The notes: a model not told the origin generated them from the letters alone. A DNA stretch of 51,052 nt from an uncultured Clostridia bacterium (GCA_947625025.1 CANQMQ010000013.1:1-51052); one strand, 5' to 3'. Numbered from the stretch's first letter, positions 1 through 8,799 are shown. A program made the numbers and translations.

Positions 1-1232
1 AGAGTGACGTTACCGAGTGCGAAGTCGATATCGAACGCCTTCAAGAGGTCGGTCCCCGCAATGGCAAGCTCGAGCGTTTCCGCATCTTCGGAGAGCTTCA
101 GAACTTTGCTGAAATCGAGGCCAAGTACCTGTGCAATCAAATCTTGAGACTGCGTATCGTTTGCGGGAATGCTGACAAATTTGGTTACAAACTCAATGGC
201 TTCCTGAATGCTCGCCTTGGCTTTGATTCCCTCTACGCCGAGGTAGACGGTGCCGTCCTTGTAAATGACGGTGAGCTCCTTCGCGACTTTGCCGTAGGCA
301 ATGTGAAGTTTGGCCTGAGCGACAAGCGTTTCGAGATCGAGGTTTACGCTACCGGTTACGTTGAGCTGGCCCTTCTCGAAGGCGATGTCCGCCGCAAGGT
401 AATGGTTCTTATAGAGCTCTGCGACGGCATTCGCGTACGGCATGAGGTCGATGTAGCCCGTGGTGTCGGGGTCAACGGCTTCCTTGAGGGCGGTGATCGT
501 AAGCGAGGTGAGGCCGATAGCCTCCGCACTCACTGTAATCTTACCTTTGTTGGTGACGGCTACGTTGACTTCTCCAAGTTCGAACTCTACGCCGAGGGCC
601 TTCAAAAGGGCATTGCCGTGGACGGCAAGCGTGAGGGTATCCTCCTTCTCCGAAATGCCCACGAGCTCCGAAAGGTTGACGGAGAGAACTTTGGTGAGAA
701 GATCCTGCGTATCGGTGTCCCCTGCGGGGATCTCCATGAATTGCCCAACGAGCGTAATCACATCGTCGATGTTCGCATAGACTTGGATCCCTTCGAGGGA
801 GACGTAGACGGCATTCTCTTTATAGATGAGATTGACAGTCTTTGACTGTCCGCCGTATGTAAGTTCAAGCTTTGCAACGGCGACGAGGTTCTCAATATCG
901 AGCTTCACCGTGCCTTCTGCCTTGAGGCTATCGCCCTCGTATTTAACTTCCGCCGAAAGAGCGCCCGCCTGGATGAGGTCGTAAACGGCATTCGCATACG
1001 GAAGGACGTCGATGTAATCATCGGTTTCGGGCGTGAAGAATTCGCCCTTCTTGATCGTAAGCGTTGCGCCAAGTTCTGCGGCGGTTACGGTGATGATGCC
1101 ATCTTGCGTTACGTTGAGAGTGACGTTACCGAGCGCGAAGTCAATATCGAACGCCTTCAGAAGTTCGTTGCCCGCAATGGCAAGCTCGAGCGTTTCCGCA
1201 TCTTCGGAGAGCTTCAGAACTTCGCTGAAATC
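1..1232 (-). repeat. Long tandem DNA repeat within the surface protein gene (period 1116 bp)
   Basis: The sequence starting at position 1 recurs at 1117 with few substitutions (compare 1-120 with 1117-1236). The offset of 1116 bp equals 372 codons, so the reading frame is kept. Each 1116-bp unit contains two diverged halves of about 555-560 bp, marked by the motif encoding PYANAV near 431, 990 and 1545. Older, more diverged modules continue near 2100, 2650, 3200 and 3740. The nucleotide-level similarity of the left units suggests recent duplication or homogenization. Confidence 0.8.
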
Positions 1233-4200
1233 GAGCGAAAGTACCTGTGCAATCAAATCTTGAGACTGCGTATCATTTGCGGGAATATCGACGAATTTGG
1301 TAACAAATTCGATTGCCTCTTCGATACTCGCCTTTGCCTTGATGCCTTCCACGCCGAGGTAAACGGTGCCGTCCTTGTAAATGACGGTGAGGTCTTTCGC
1401 GATTTTGCCGTAGATAATATGGAGTTGGGCCTCTGCGACAAGGGTTTCGAGGTCGAGCTGAAGGTCGCCGCTTACGATGAGCTTATCTTTTGCGAAATTG
1501 ATTTCTGCCGCAAGGTAATGGTTCTTATAGAGCTCCGCGACTGCATTCGCGTACGGCATGAGGTCGATATAGCCCGTGGTGTCGGGGTCAACGGCTGCAT
1601 TGAGGGCGGTGATCGTGAGCTCTGCGCCGAGGTCGGTGGTTACGGTGATAGTGCCGCTCTTGGTGACGTTTACGTTGACTTCGCCCAATTCGAACTCTAC
1701 GCCGAGGGCCTTCAAAAGGGCATTGCCGTGGACGGCAAGGGTGAGCGTATCCTCCTGCTCCGAAAGGCCCACGAGCGTAGACAAATCTTTGGTAAGAATG
1801 CTCGTGAGAAGATCCTGCGTATCCGTGTCCCCTGCGGGGATCTCCATGAATTGCCCCACGAGGGCAATCACATCGTCGATGTTGGCGTAGACGTTAATTC
1901 CTTCGAGGGAGACGTAGACGGCATTCTCTTTATAGATGAGATTTACGGTCTTTGTTTTTTCGAGATAGGTAAGTTTGAGCTCCGCAATGGCGACGAGGTT
2001 CTCAATATCGAGCTTCACCGTGCCCTCTGCCGTAAGGCCATGGCCCTCGTATTTAACTTCCGCCGAAAGAGCGCCCGCCTGGATGAGCTTTGCGAGGGCG
2101 GTGGCGTAGGGTATGAGCTCCGCATACTGCTCGGGCTGTGCTTCCACGGGGGCATTGCCTGCCGTAATTACAGCGGAGACGCCATAGGCATTTGCCGTAA
2201 TTTCGCCCTCCCGCACGGTGGCTTCCACATTGCCGAGGTCGAAGTCGATGCCGAGCGCATTCAGAAGTTCGGTGCCCGCAACGGTGAGCTTGAGCGTCTC
2301 GTTCTCCGTTTTGAGGGAGAGCACATCGCCGAAGTTGAGGCCGAACACTTCTTCGAGGAGGTCTATGCTCTCTCCACCCTCTTCGGACCCGCCGATGAGC
2401 TCCATGACGAGCGCCGCCGCCTCTTGTGCATCGGCAGAGACGCGGATGCCATCGATTTCAAGGTATACGGTGCCCTCTGCATAGATGATGTTTACGGTCT
2501 TTGCGATGTCGCCGTATGCGGCGACGATCTGCCCGGATACGGCGAGGGTTTGAAGGTCTAAATCGAGCTCTGCCTGTACGTCAAGCTCCCCTTCCGCATA
2601 CGCCGCCGAAAGGTGCAAATATTCCGATTGCAGGAGCGCCACGACCTGCTTTGCGTAGGGCAGGATATCGAGGTAACCCTCCAAATCGAGGGTGGGCACG
2701 GTGCCCTTGGTGACGGTGAGCATGGCGCCAAGGGCCGCAATATCGAGCTCTTCTTCCCCAACGGTGAGGGTGACATCGCCGAGGGCGAAGTCTACGCCGA
2801 AGGTGCGGAGCAGTTCGGTGCCCTTTAAGGTAACCGTCGTCCCGTCCGTCCCTTCTCCGAGGGAGAGCAGGGCGCCGAAGTCGAGCCCGAGCACCTGTTC
2901 GAGGATATTCGCTTCCCCGCTGCTTTCGGGGACATCTAAGAAGGCGAGGACGAAATCCATGGCCTCCTGCACATTGGCCTTGAGGCGGACGCCGTCCACA
3001 TCGAGATAGAGGGTATCTTCCGTGTAGGCGATGCCGAGCTGCTTTTCGGCACCCTTGTAGCCCACGGTTACGGTCCCCGCCACGGTGAGGGTGGGGATAT
3101 CGAGATCGAGGGAGGCAACGGCCGTGAAGGTATCATCCGAATAATCCGCACGCACGTGCACGGCCCCTTCGAAGAGGTCTATGAGGGTGGTTGCGGCGGG
3201 AAGCAAATCGAGGTAGCCATCGGTGGGAACGGTAAATTCTTTGCCCGCGGTAACCGTTACACGGGCGCCGAGCGCCGCTGCGCTGAGGGCACCCTTCTCG
3301 ATGCCGACGTATACCGTACCCAAATCGAAATCGACGCCGAATTCCTCCAAAAGTTCTGTTCCCTTGACGGCGATGAGCAATTGGTTTTCGCTCTCCACGG
3401 CGCCGAAGTTCTGTGCAAAATCGGGAGAGAGGATATCGGATACGAGTTTTACGAGGTTGAGCGAGGACTGCTCTTCGGAAAGAGGAAGATACTCCGTGAC
3501 GAGGGCGACGGCGTCCTCCGCGTTGACCTTCACCTTGATGCCGTCGAGATCAAGAAGGATATCCCCGTCCGCATAGGCGAAGTAGACTTCCTTGGAGCTC
3601 TGCCCTGCCGTAAGGGTGAGGAGGCCCTGTGCATGGCTATCGAAGATGCTCGCATCGGCATAGCCCGTGACGGCAATTCCATTGCCCTCATAGGCGACTT
3701 CGGCGTGATAGTTACCCGCCATGAGCAGGGCAAGCACGTCGTTTGCATACGGGATGAGGTCGGGGTAATCCCCTTTCTCCGCTTCAGTGAGCCCATCGGG
3801 CGCCTCTTCTCCAAAGGTGACAACGGCAGTGATGGGCGAACCGTCTGCCGTAAGGGATACCGTGGCATTGTTGAGGGAGGCCGTGTTCTCTTCATCGAGG
3901 AAGAATTTGAAATCCATCCCGATGGAAGTTCCGAGAAGGGGCAATGAAGTGTTGAGCTCTGCGGAGACGCCCGTCTCGAAGGTGAAGTCTCCGTTCATGA
4001 GTTCGGAGAGGATGTCGGGCTGTTCGGTTTCGGCGTCTGAAGTATTTTCCGTTTCGGGAGCGCTCTCTCCGCTTACAAACTGCGTTGCAACTTTCATGAG
4101 CTCGGGAAGGCTGAGCGAGACGCGGACGCCGCCGTACTTCAGATACGCCCTTCCGCCATCCAGCCATAGGCTGAGGGCGGACCTGCCGCTCGCATCCTTC

Positions 4201-5534
4201 AGGTGAAGGCGGACTTCTGCCTCCGAAATGATTTTGTTGACGTCGATCGCGGACATATCCAATCCGCCGAGGTCTACATAGAGGGCGCCCGTATACTTGA
4301 CGCCGTCGAGGTCTACGGAAAGGTCGAGCACGGTGGGCTCTGCGAGCAGGGAGCCGAACGCATCCGCAAGCGAATTGACGGCGGAGGGTTCCCTTACGAC
4401 GTCGCCCGAGCTCAGCGGCCCGTCGACGTAGGGAGCGAAGTACTTATCGAAGTACTCCTCCATGAACTCCCCTTCCTGCCGATCGTGCCCCGTCCAATCG
4501 GAGAGGACTTTGTTGTAGGTGAATTCGGTGCGGGAGGTGGAGGTGCAGGGGGCGGCGATGGGGCCGTACTTTGCGCTGTAACTCTCTACGATATCGGTAG
4601 AGAGCACCTGCCAATCCGAATTGAAGGTGAAGCTCACCGTAATACTGCTAAAGACGGGCGCTTCCGGCAGCCCGCCTGTAAAGACCATTTGGTTTTCGTA
4701 GTAGACGGAGGCGCCCTTTGTGATGGTGTTGCCCGCCTCATCCGTCTCTTCCCAACAGTTGGGGTTGAGATCGTAGAACACCGTATAGGTGCCGTCGCCG
4801 TTGATTTCCAAGCGCTCTGCGGTGACCGTCTGCGGCTCGATGACGTAGACGCTCAGCTCATAGGCGGGGAGCCCGTTCTTGGCCTTGAAGCCCTCCGCCC
4901 CGCTGATGGACATGTTGCGGTACGGTGTGCCCGTCGTCCAATCCATCGAGAGGAAATCATCGGGGGTGACGGCGGTCGTGGGCTTCTGCCACATCACGCG
5001 GTCGTAATCCTTCATGTAGCAGAAGAGGCTTGCCGAGTTGATGACACTGCTTGCCGTGAGGTCTGCCGAGATGAGGACGCCGTTGTTATATGCCTTGTAG
5101 GTGCGCACCTCCTGGGTGACGACGGTATTTACCGTTCCCTGCATTCTCGCCGTCCAATAGGGCTGGTTCATGAACTTCCAATTGAGGCGGCCGAAGATAT
5201 CTACGGCGCCGTACTTATCCTCTCCCCCCTCTTCGATGTACTTATCGGGGGAGAATTTTTCGCCCTCTTTGATCTCATAGACGACGGAGCCGTATTCGAG
5301 GTCGGTCACATTGAGCTCGGCCTCCGAGAAGAGAATGTTGGCAACGAAGAAGCCCGCGACTGCCACAATGACAAAGGCGGAGAGCACGGCACAGAATTTC
5401 ATGAGGCGGGAAGCCTTTGCGCTCCCTATCCCCGAGCCGCGCGCCGCACGGCCCTTGCGTTTATCGGAACTGCGGAGGCGGCTATGGTAGGCCTCCATCA
5501 GAGCATTTCGGTTTTGATTTTGATTTTTTTTCAT
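1..5534 (-). CDS. Giant membrane-anchored extracellular repeat protein (partial, continues past the left edge)
   Basis: An open minus-strand frame runs from ATG at 5534 to the window edge (1844 full codons, no stop reached). The SD GAGAGGG lies about 7 bases upstream of the ATG. The N-terminus is a basic, Gln/Asn-rich cytoplasmic tail of about 45 residues followed by one hydrophobic segment (about residues 46-69), so the rest is predicted outside the cell. From about residue 590 the protein consists of tandem modules of about 185 residues. Each contains a PYANAV-like helix, a LDLETL strand, an IYKDGTVYLGVEGIKA-like strand, a helix and an ALGVEFELGEVNV-like strand. At least seven modules are visible, and the last ones form a 372-codon A-B super-repeat with high nucleotide identity. 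I do not recognise a family with an assigned function. A surface adhesin or stalk-like structural role is inference only. It stands alone, with its own promoter at 5615-5643. Confidence 0.85.
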   Translation of the reverse strand, partial: MKKNQNQNRNALMEAYHSRLRSSDKRKGRAARGSGIGSAKASRLMKFCAVLSAFVIVAVAGFFVANILFSEAELNVTDLEYGSVVYEIKEGEKFSPDKYIEEGGEDKYGAVDIFGRLNWKFMNQPYWTARMQGTVNTVVTQEVRTYKAYNNGVLISADLTASSVINSASLFCYMKDYDRVMWQKPTTAVTPDDFLSMDWTTGTPYRNMSISGAEGFKAKNGLPAYELSVYVIEPQTVTAERLEINGDGTYTVFYDLNPNCWEETDEAGNTITKGASVYYENQMVFTGGLPEAPVFSSITVSFTFNSDWQVLSTDIVESYSAKYGPIAAPCTSTSRTEFTYNKVLSDWTGHDRQEGEFMEEYFDKYFAPYVDGPLSSGDVVREPSAVNSLADAFGSLLAEPTVLDLSVDLDGVKYTGALYVDLGGLDMSAIDVNKIISEAEVRLHLKDASGRSALSLWLDGGRAYLKYGGVRVSLSLPELMKVATQFVSGESAPETENTSDAETEQPDILSELMNGDFTFETGVSAELNTSLPLLGTSIGMDFKFFLDEENTASLNNATVSLTADGSPITAVVTFGEEAPDGLTEAEKGDYPDLIPYANDVLALLMAGNYHAEVAYEGNGIAVTGYADASIFDSHAQGLLTLTAGQSSKEVYFAYADGDILLDLDGIKVKVNAEDAVALVTEYLPLSEEQSSLNLVKLVSDILSPDFAQNFGAVESENQLLIAVKGTELLEEFGVDFDLGTVYVGIEKGALSAAALGARVTVTAGKEFTVPTDGYLDLLPAATTLIDLFEGAVHVRADYSDDTFTAVASLDLDIPTLTVAGTVTVGYKGAEKQLGIAYTEDTLYLDVDGVRLKANVQEAMDFVLAFLDVPESSGEANILEQVLGLDFGALLSLGEGTDGTTVTLKGTELLRTFGVDFALGDVTLTVGEEELDIAALGAMLTVTKGTVPTLDLEGYLDILPYAKQVVALLQSEYLHLSAAYAEGELDVQAELDLDLQTLAVSGQIVAAYGDIAKTVNIIYAEGTVYLEIDGIRVSADAQEAAALVMELIGGSEEGGESIDLLEEVFGLNFGDVLSLKTENETLKLTVAGTELLNALGIDFDLGNVEATVREGEITANAYGVSAVITAGNAPVEAQPEQYAELIPYATALAKLIQAGALSAEVKYEGHGLTAEGTVKLDIENLVAIAELKLTYLEKTKTVNLIYKENAVYVSLEGINVYANIDDVIALVGQFMEIPAGDTDTQDLLTSILTKDLSTLVGLSEQEDTLTLAVHGNALLKALGVEFELGEVNVNVTKSGTITVTTDLGAELTITALNAAVDPDTTGYIDLMPYANAVAELYKNHYLAAEINFAKDKLIVSGDLQLDLETLVAEAQLHIIYGKIAKDLTVIYKDGTVYLGVEGIKAKASIEEAIEFVTKFVDIPANDTQSQDLIAQVLSLDFSEVLKLSEDAETLELAIAGNELLKAFDIDFALGNVTLNVTQDGIITVTAAELGATLTIKKGEFFTPETDDYIDVLPYANAVYDLIQAGALSAEVKYEGDSLKAEGTVKLDIENLVAVAKLELTYGGQSKTVNLIYKENAVYVSLEGIQVYANIDDVITLVGQFMEIPAGDTDTQDLLTKVLSVNLSELVGISEKEDTLTLAVHGNALLKALGVEFELGEVNVAVTNKGKITVSAEAIGLTSLTITALKEAVDPDTTGYIDLMPYANAVAELYKNHYLAADIAFEKGQLNVTGSVNLDLETLVAQAKLHIAYGKVAKELTVIYKDGTVYLGVEGIKAKASIQEAIEFVTKFVSIPANDTQSQDLIAQVLGLDFSKVLKLSEDAETLELAIAGTDLLKAFDIDFALGNVT

Positions 5535-5614
5535 CGCGTTACCCTCTCTTTCCCGCCCCGATGATACGGCAGTCACCGGGCGAAATGACAAGTGTAATGT
5601 AATTCTATGACACC

Positions 5615-5643
5615 ATTCTACCACACTTATGACATCTTGTCAA
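5615..5643 (-). promoter_or_regulatory. Sigma-A-type promoter of the giant repeat protein
   Basis: On the minus strand TTGACA (5638-5643) and TAGAAT (5615-5620) are separated by 17 bases. This leaves a leader of about 70 bases before the ATG at 5534. The region also holds an imperfect dyad (AAGTGTGGTAGAAT against a downstream ATTACATTACACTT) that could be an operator. Confidence 0.75.
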
Positions 5644-5693
5644 AGGTTTCAGAGAAAAAAGTTTGAAATTTTTTTTGTTTCACGGATCTTGTA

Positions 5694-5719
5694 CAAAAAA
5701 AGACCCCCTATAAGGGGGT
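5694..5719 (-). terminator. Rho-independent terminator of the ABC transporter operon
   Basis: On the minus strand a CCCCCT/AGGGGG stem (5704-5718) with a three-base loop is followed by a run of seven T. It lies about 80 bases past the stop codon of the ATPase gene. Confidence 0.85.
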
Positions 5720-5800
5720 ACTCCTGATTTTTACGGAATTTTCCGCGGATTTTTGTGGTTTTTTCGGACAAGAAAATTTGTCATATCCGTTTGTGGCGGA

Positions 5801-6481
5801 CTATGACAACGGTTCCCCCTCCCGCATGAGCGCGCGCACGAGGCGCTCTTCGGCGGGTTGCGGCTTCAAAAAATCGCGGGGGAGGGGCCCTTCGATGCGC
5901 AGGTCGAGCACGAGGGAGCCGTGGGAGAGCACGAGGGCACGGTGGGAGAGAAGGGCTGCCTCGTGCACATCGTGGGTGACGAATACCACCGTCTCCCTTC
6001 CCCCCTCCGCAAGGTCTGCGACGAGCTCGATGAGGGATTTCTTGAGCGCCAAATCGAGGGATGAAAAGGGCTCATCCATGAGGAGGGCCTCATGGGGGAA
6101 GAGGAAGGCACGGGCAATGGCGGCGCGTTGGCGTTCCCCGCCCGAAAGCTCCTTGGGGTAACGCCCCTCCTTGCCGCTTAGCCCCACCCTCCGGAGCATG
6201 GGGGATATTTCCCCCCACTTCTCCTTGGGGAGCACGAACCTGAGGTTGCCCTCAACCGTGAAGTGCGGCAGAAGTTTTGCCTCCTGGAAGAGGTAGGAGA
6301 CGGGCACGAGCTCCGCCTTTCCCTCAAAGGGGATGAGCCCCGCAAGCACGGAGAGAAGGGTGGTCTTGCCCGCACCGCTCTCCCCGAGGACGGCACAAAT
6401 TTTGCCCTCTTCGAATTCCACGCAAACGTCGCTCAGGGCGCAGGTATCGCGGTAGCGCTTGGTAACGTGTTCGAGCTTCAT
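5801..6481 (-). CDS. ABC transporter ATP-binding protein, NitT/TauT/ThiZ-like
   Basis: This 226-residue cytoplasmic ATPase powers the adjacent permease. Visible motifs are Walker A GESGAGKTT (residues 33-41), a Q-loop YLFQEA near 64-68, the signature LSGGERQR (112-119), Walker B ALLMDEP (132-138) and the switch region VFVTHD. The size and sequence fit the TauB/SsuB/ThiZ subfamily of importers for small organic nutrients. The start at 6481 is chosen because ATG overlaps the permease stop as ATGA, the usual sign of translational coupling; a longer upstream frame would run through the permease gene. It is the last gene of the operon and is followed by the terminator at 5694-5719. The substrate is not evident. 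Confidence 0.9.
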   Translation of the reverse strand: MKLEHVTKRYRDTCALSDVCVEFEEGKICAVLGESGAGKTTLLSVLAGLIPFEGKAELVPVSYLFQEAKLLPHFTVEGNLRFVLPKEKWGEISPMLRRVGLSGKEGRYPKELSGGERQRAAIARAFLFPHEALLMDEPFSSLDLALKKSLIELVADLAEGGRETVVFVTHDVHEAALLSHRALVLSHGSLVLDLRIEGPLPRDFLKPQPAEERLVRALMREGEPLS

Positions 6482-7221
6482 CTTCTCCACCTCACAAGAA
6501 CGTGCCCGATGAGAGCGCACAGCCCCTCGAGGAGAAAGCCTAAGACAAGGCATACGAGGGTGAGCGCCATGAGCCGCGGCATTTCGAGGAACATCTTCGC
6601 CTCCTGCATCATGCCGCCGAGGCTTCGGTAGGTGTTGGAGAGCACCTCGCCCGAGACGGTAATTTTGAGCCCCATCGAGAAGATGGAGCCCGCCTGCGAG
6701 AGCACTGCGGGGGCGGCGAGCGGCGTATACAGCCTAAAAACCCGCTTGGCGGCGGGGATGTGAAAGGCCTGCGCAAAATCTCCGTATTCCTCCCCCACCT
6801 CATCGAGGGAAGAGAGCGCCGCGGCATAGAAGGCGGGCAGGAGCACGAGGAGGGTAACAATGACGGGCGCGACCTTGGGAGACGTCCACAGAAGCAACAT
6901 CAAAATTACCGCCATCGTGGGCAAAGTGCGGAGCACAGAAACGATGGGTGAGAGAAAAGCCCGTACCCATGTCTGAAGGTGAGCCGCCAAAGCGAGGCCT
7001 ATGCCGAGGACGAAGGAACACAAAAATGCCAAAAAAGTGCGGAGCAAAGTATTGCCGAAGGCACGCCAAAAGGCGGCATCCGCAAGGAGCCGCCCGCACT
7101 CCTTCACCGCATCGAAGAAGGATGGAAGGACGTAATCATTGCCCACGAGATAGTAGGCGGCGACCCATGCGAGCCATAAGAAGAGGATGGCCGCCGCCGA
7201 AAAGAGCAAGTTCTTTTTCAA
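6478..7221 (-). CDS. ABC transporter permease, NitT/TauT/ThiX-like
   Basis: This is a 247-residue inner-membrane protein with about six hydrophobic segments. The N-terminal one follows directly after MKKN, and a strong one carries LCSFVLGIGLALAA. The EAA-type coupling loop is visible as EEYGDFAQAFHIPAAKRVFRLYTP (cited by position, about residues 147-170). The start codon is TTG at 7221, only two bases after the TAA stop of the binding-protein gene. No better Met exists upstream in the frame, so translation is probably coupled. The 3' end overlaps the ATPase gene by four bases (ATGA). Family knowledge: BPD_transp_1 permeases of this branch pair with periplasmic-type lipoproteins of the NMT1 fold. 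Confidence 0.88.
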   Translation of the reverse strand: MKKNLLFSAAAILFLWLAWVAAYYLVGNDYVLPSFFDAVKECGRLLADAAFWRAFGNTLLRTFLAFLCSFVLGIGLALAAHLQTWVRAFLSPIVSVLRTLPTMAVILMLLLWTSPKVAPVIVTLLVLLPAFYAAALSSLDEVGEEYGDFAQAFHIPAAKRVFRLYTPLAAPAVLSQAGSIFSMGLKITVSGEVLSNTYRSLGGMMQEAKMFLEMPRLMALTLVCLVLGFLLEGLCALIGHVLVRWRR

Positions 7222-7223
7222 AG

Positions 7224-8252
7224 TTACCCCATATAGAAGAAGGCATCCTGCGGGAGGGCGGTGCTATCCGCCTGTACCCCGATGAGTTTTTGAAGAAAAG
7301 CCGTAACCTGCGCCTTGCAATCCTCGCTTGCGATAAAGCGCACCGAACAGTTTGCAATGACGGTGGCGTTCAAATTCTGTGCGTTGAAGGTGGGCTGCAA
7401 TCCGTCTTCACGCTCCTCTTCGAGGAGATGGAGTACGGTCTCGGGGGTTACGGTTTTCAGGAAATTCTCACTGCCCTTGAGGTATCCGAGGAAGGTGTTT
7501 AAGTCCGCCGCACGGTCTGTAATGACCGATTTCTTTGCGACGACTGCCGCCTGCGGGTACCCATTCCCCTTGCCGTACAGCTTCTGCAAGTCGCCCGCGA
7601 GGTGGAGAGGCTTGGGCGCGGAGGCCGTTCCCTTCACCTTGGTGGTGGCTGCGGGCTCGGGGCAGAGGTAGTAATCACAGCCGAATGCGGGGGTTACCTC
7701 GGTCGCATCCTTGAGTGCCACGAGGTTTACCTTATCGGCCGCGGCCTCGGCCTGTACGCTCTCAATGACCTGATAGGAGGCCTCGTAGTCCCCCAATACG
7801 GCACGGAGGGTGAGCCCGGGCACGTTCCCGAGCTGGACGACGCCCACCTTTTTGCCCGTAAGTTCCGTTTTCAAGTTCTCCTTGGTGAGCGCGGTCTCCC
7901 CCGTGGAGAGGAAGAAGAGGTTGCCCTGCGTAACGGTGCCGAGCATTTGGTAAACGGTTCCCTTTCCGAGTACCTTCGCGGCGGCGTTGACGGGGAGCAC
8001 GCAAATATCGGCTACGGGGTTATTGCCCGTCACCTTGGCTACGATCGTGTCTGCCGACACGATATCGAAATCGAAGTTGGATTCCTCTAACTTCTCTTCC
8101 TCTGCGATGGCATTGAGAAGGGCAAGGGCGGGTGCCCCATCGGGGGCGTACACATTGAGCTCAGACGGCTTTTCCTTTTCGCAAGCCGCGAAGCCGACCG
8201 CCGCCGTGCACAGGAGCACACAGGCGGCAATTCCTGCAAACAGTCTTTTCAT
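7224..8252 (-). CDS. NMT1/ThiY-like substrate-binding lipoprotein
   Basis: This 342-residue protein has a lipoprotein signal peptide with Cys24 in the context GFAAC, so it is expected to be lipid-anchored outside the membrane and to hand substrate to the permease. The mature start (ELNVYAPDGAPALALLNAIAEE region) and the later DYYLCPEPAATT and GYPQAAVVAKK segments fit the NMT1/SsuA/ThiY fold (NitT/TauT type). The start at 8252 is supported by AAGGAG eight bases upstream. A TTG farther upstream would add ten residues ahead of the signal peptide and is unlikely. The ligand is unknown; candidates for the family are thiamine precursors, sulfonates, nitrate-like ions and guanidine-type compounds, and the sequence does not decide. 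Confidence 0.85.
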   Translation of the reverse strand: MKRLFAGIAACVLLCTAAVGFAACEKEKPSELNVYAPDGAPALALLNAIAEEEKLEESNFDFDIVSADTIVAKVTGNNPVADICVLPVNAAAKVLGKGTVYQMLGTVTQGNLFFLSTGETALTKENLKTELTGKKVGVVQLGNVPGLTLRAVLGDYEASYQVIESVQAEAAADKVNLVALKDATEVTPAFGCDYYLCPEPAATTKVKGTASAPKPLHLAGDLQKLYGKGNGYPQAAVVAKKSVITDRAADLNTFLGYLKGSENFLKTVTPETVLHLLEEEREDGLQPTFNAQNLNATVIANCSVRFIASEDCKAQVTAFLQKLIGVQADSTALPQDAFFYMG

Positions 8253-8275
8253 AGGACTCTCCTTAAAAAAGTATT

Positions 8276-8551
8276 TCAAAATTTACTGAACAGCGTCTTG
8301 GCGGTGACGCCCGCAAGGCTACCGAGCTTTCCCGTGAGGGCGTTGATGGCGGTGGGCGGAGCATCGAGCACCACAGAGAGCACCGAGATCCCCTTCTCGC
8401 GGTAGGGAATTCCCATTCTGCCGACGATGTACTCCCCGTATTCGGAGAGAAGGGCATTGAGCCGCTCGGATTGCCCCCTGCGCTCCCCCATCTCCACAAT
8501 GACGGAGAGCACCGCGATGCGCTTTTCTTCCACAGTGTTCCTCTCTTCCAT
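8276..8551 (-). CDS. TM1266-family small regulator (iron-only hydrogenase system regulator family)
   Basis: This 91-residue protein has the ACT-like alternation of strands and helices. Its hallmark segment GEYIVGRMGIPYREKGISVL (about residues 38-57) and the ending GKLGSLAGVTAKTLFSKF match the TM1266-type family, which has been named a putative iron-only hydrogenase system regulator. It is the first gene of the ABC operon, 23 bases ahead of the binding-protein start. The SD GGGAG lies eight bases before the ATG and inside the 3' strand of the terminator at 8552-8585, so expression should be set by that RNA structure. No hydrogenase gene is visible in the window, so the link to hydrogenase is only the family label. 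Confidence 0.82.
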   Translation of the reverse strand: MEERNTVEEKRIAVLSVIVEMGERRGQSERLNALLSEYGEYIVGRMGIPYREKGISVLSVVLDAPPTAINALTGKLGSLAGVTAKTLFSKF

Positions 8552-8585
8552 AAAAAAATCTCCCTTTGCGCAGGGCAAAAGGAGA
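8552..8585 (-). terminator. Intrinsic terminator directly before the TM1266-family start codon
   Basis: On the minus strand an 11-bp stem (8575-8585 with 8559-8569; one G-T pair) with a five-base loop is followed by seven T, and the next base is the A of the ATG. The SD sits in the 3' arm. Its position makes it a conditional terminator rather than an operon end. Confidence 0.8.
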
Positions 8586-8644
8586 GAATGCCTCTATTCT
8601 CTTACGGTTGCCCTTTGCGGTCAGAACGCTCTTTCCGTTCAGGT
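8552..8644 (-). ncRNA. Structured leader B with riboswitch-like terminator/antiterminator architecture
   Basis: The predicted transcript from about 8644 contains a hairpin (GAACG 8636-8640 with CGTTC 8624-8628). It also has a long-range stem AGGGCAA (8608-8614) with TTGCCCT (8572-8578) enclosing a 7-bp stem AGAGAAT/ATTCTCT (8596-8602 with 8583-8589). The 3' strand of the long-range stem overlaps the 5' strand of the terminator at 8552-8585, so the two folds exclude each other. This is the standard layout of a transcriptional riboswitch or attenuator. I could not match it to a known aptamer class (TPP, SAM-I, purine, c-di-GMP, guanidine and T-box signatures were looked for by eye). Confidence 0.55.
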
Positions 8645-8650
8645 GCCTTC

Positions 8651-8680
8651 ATTATAGCATACCTTGTAACCGAAATGCAA
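8651..8680 (-). promoter_or_regulatory. Promoter of leader B and the TM1266-ABC operon
   Basis: TTGCAT (8675-8680) and TATAAT (8651-8656) on the minus strand, with an 18-base spacer. The start is predicted near 8644. Confidence 0.7.
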
Positions 8681-8704
8681 GTACTTTTCACTCTTTTTAC
8701 AAAT

Positions 8705-8739
8705 ACAAAAAACGCCCGCCGTGCGAATGCACGACGGGC
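8705..8739 (-). terminator. Terminator of element A
   Basis: Stem GCCCGTCGTGC/GCACGGCGGGC (8729-8739 with 8714-8724), loop of four bases, followed on the minus strand by a T-rich tail. It may also end read-through from the two-component operon, for which no other terminator is visible. Confidence 0.85.
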
Positions 8740-8799
8740 AAGAACTCTTTCAGCACGTCCGCTCCCCAATGCGGGCTTGCCGTTTTCTCCGTTTTGATA
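8705..8799 (-). ncRNA. Structured RNA element A: small RNA or first of two tandem attenuators
   Basis: A consensus promoter (8806-8834) and a strong terminator (8705-8739) frame a transcript of about 95 bases with no credible ORF. The RNA folds into a stem GGCAAG (8776-8781) with CTTGCC (8737-8742) closing an internal CCGC/GCGG hairpin. The 3' strand of that stem overlaps the 5' arm of the terminator, the same mutually exclusive design as element B. It could be an independent small RNA, or a premature-termination leader acting on the TM1266-ABC operon about 155 bases downstream. Confidence 0.55.

Noticed and set aside
144-5564. Long plus-strand ORFs opposite the left-edge gene
   Set aside because: They are antisense shadows of the repeat protein: no SD, no promoter, Arg/Asp/Gly-biased translations, and they repeat with the same period as the minus-strand gene.
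8552-8660. Known riboswitch classes for leader B (TPP, SAM-I, purine, c-di-GMP-I, guanidine, T-box)
   Set aside because: Only isolated short matches such as GGCAACC were found; the conserved cores of these classes are not present.
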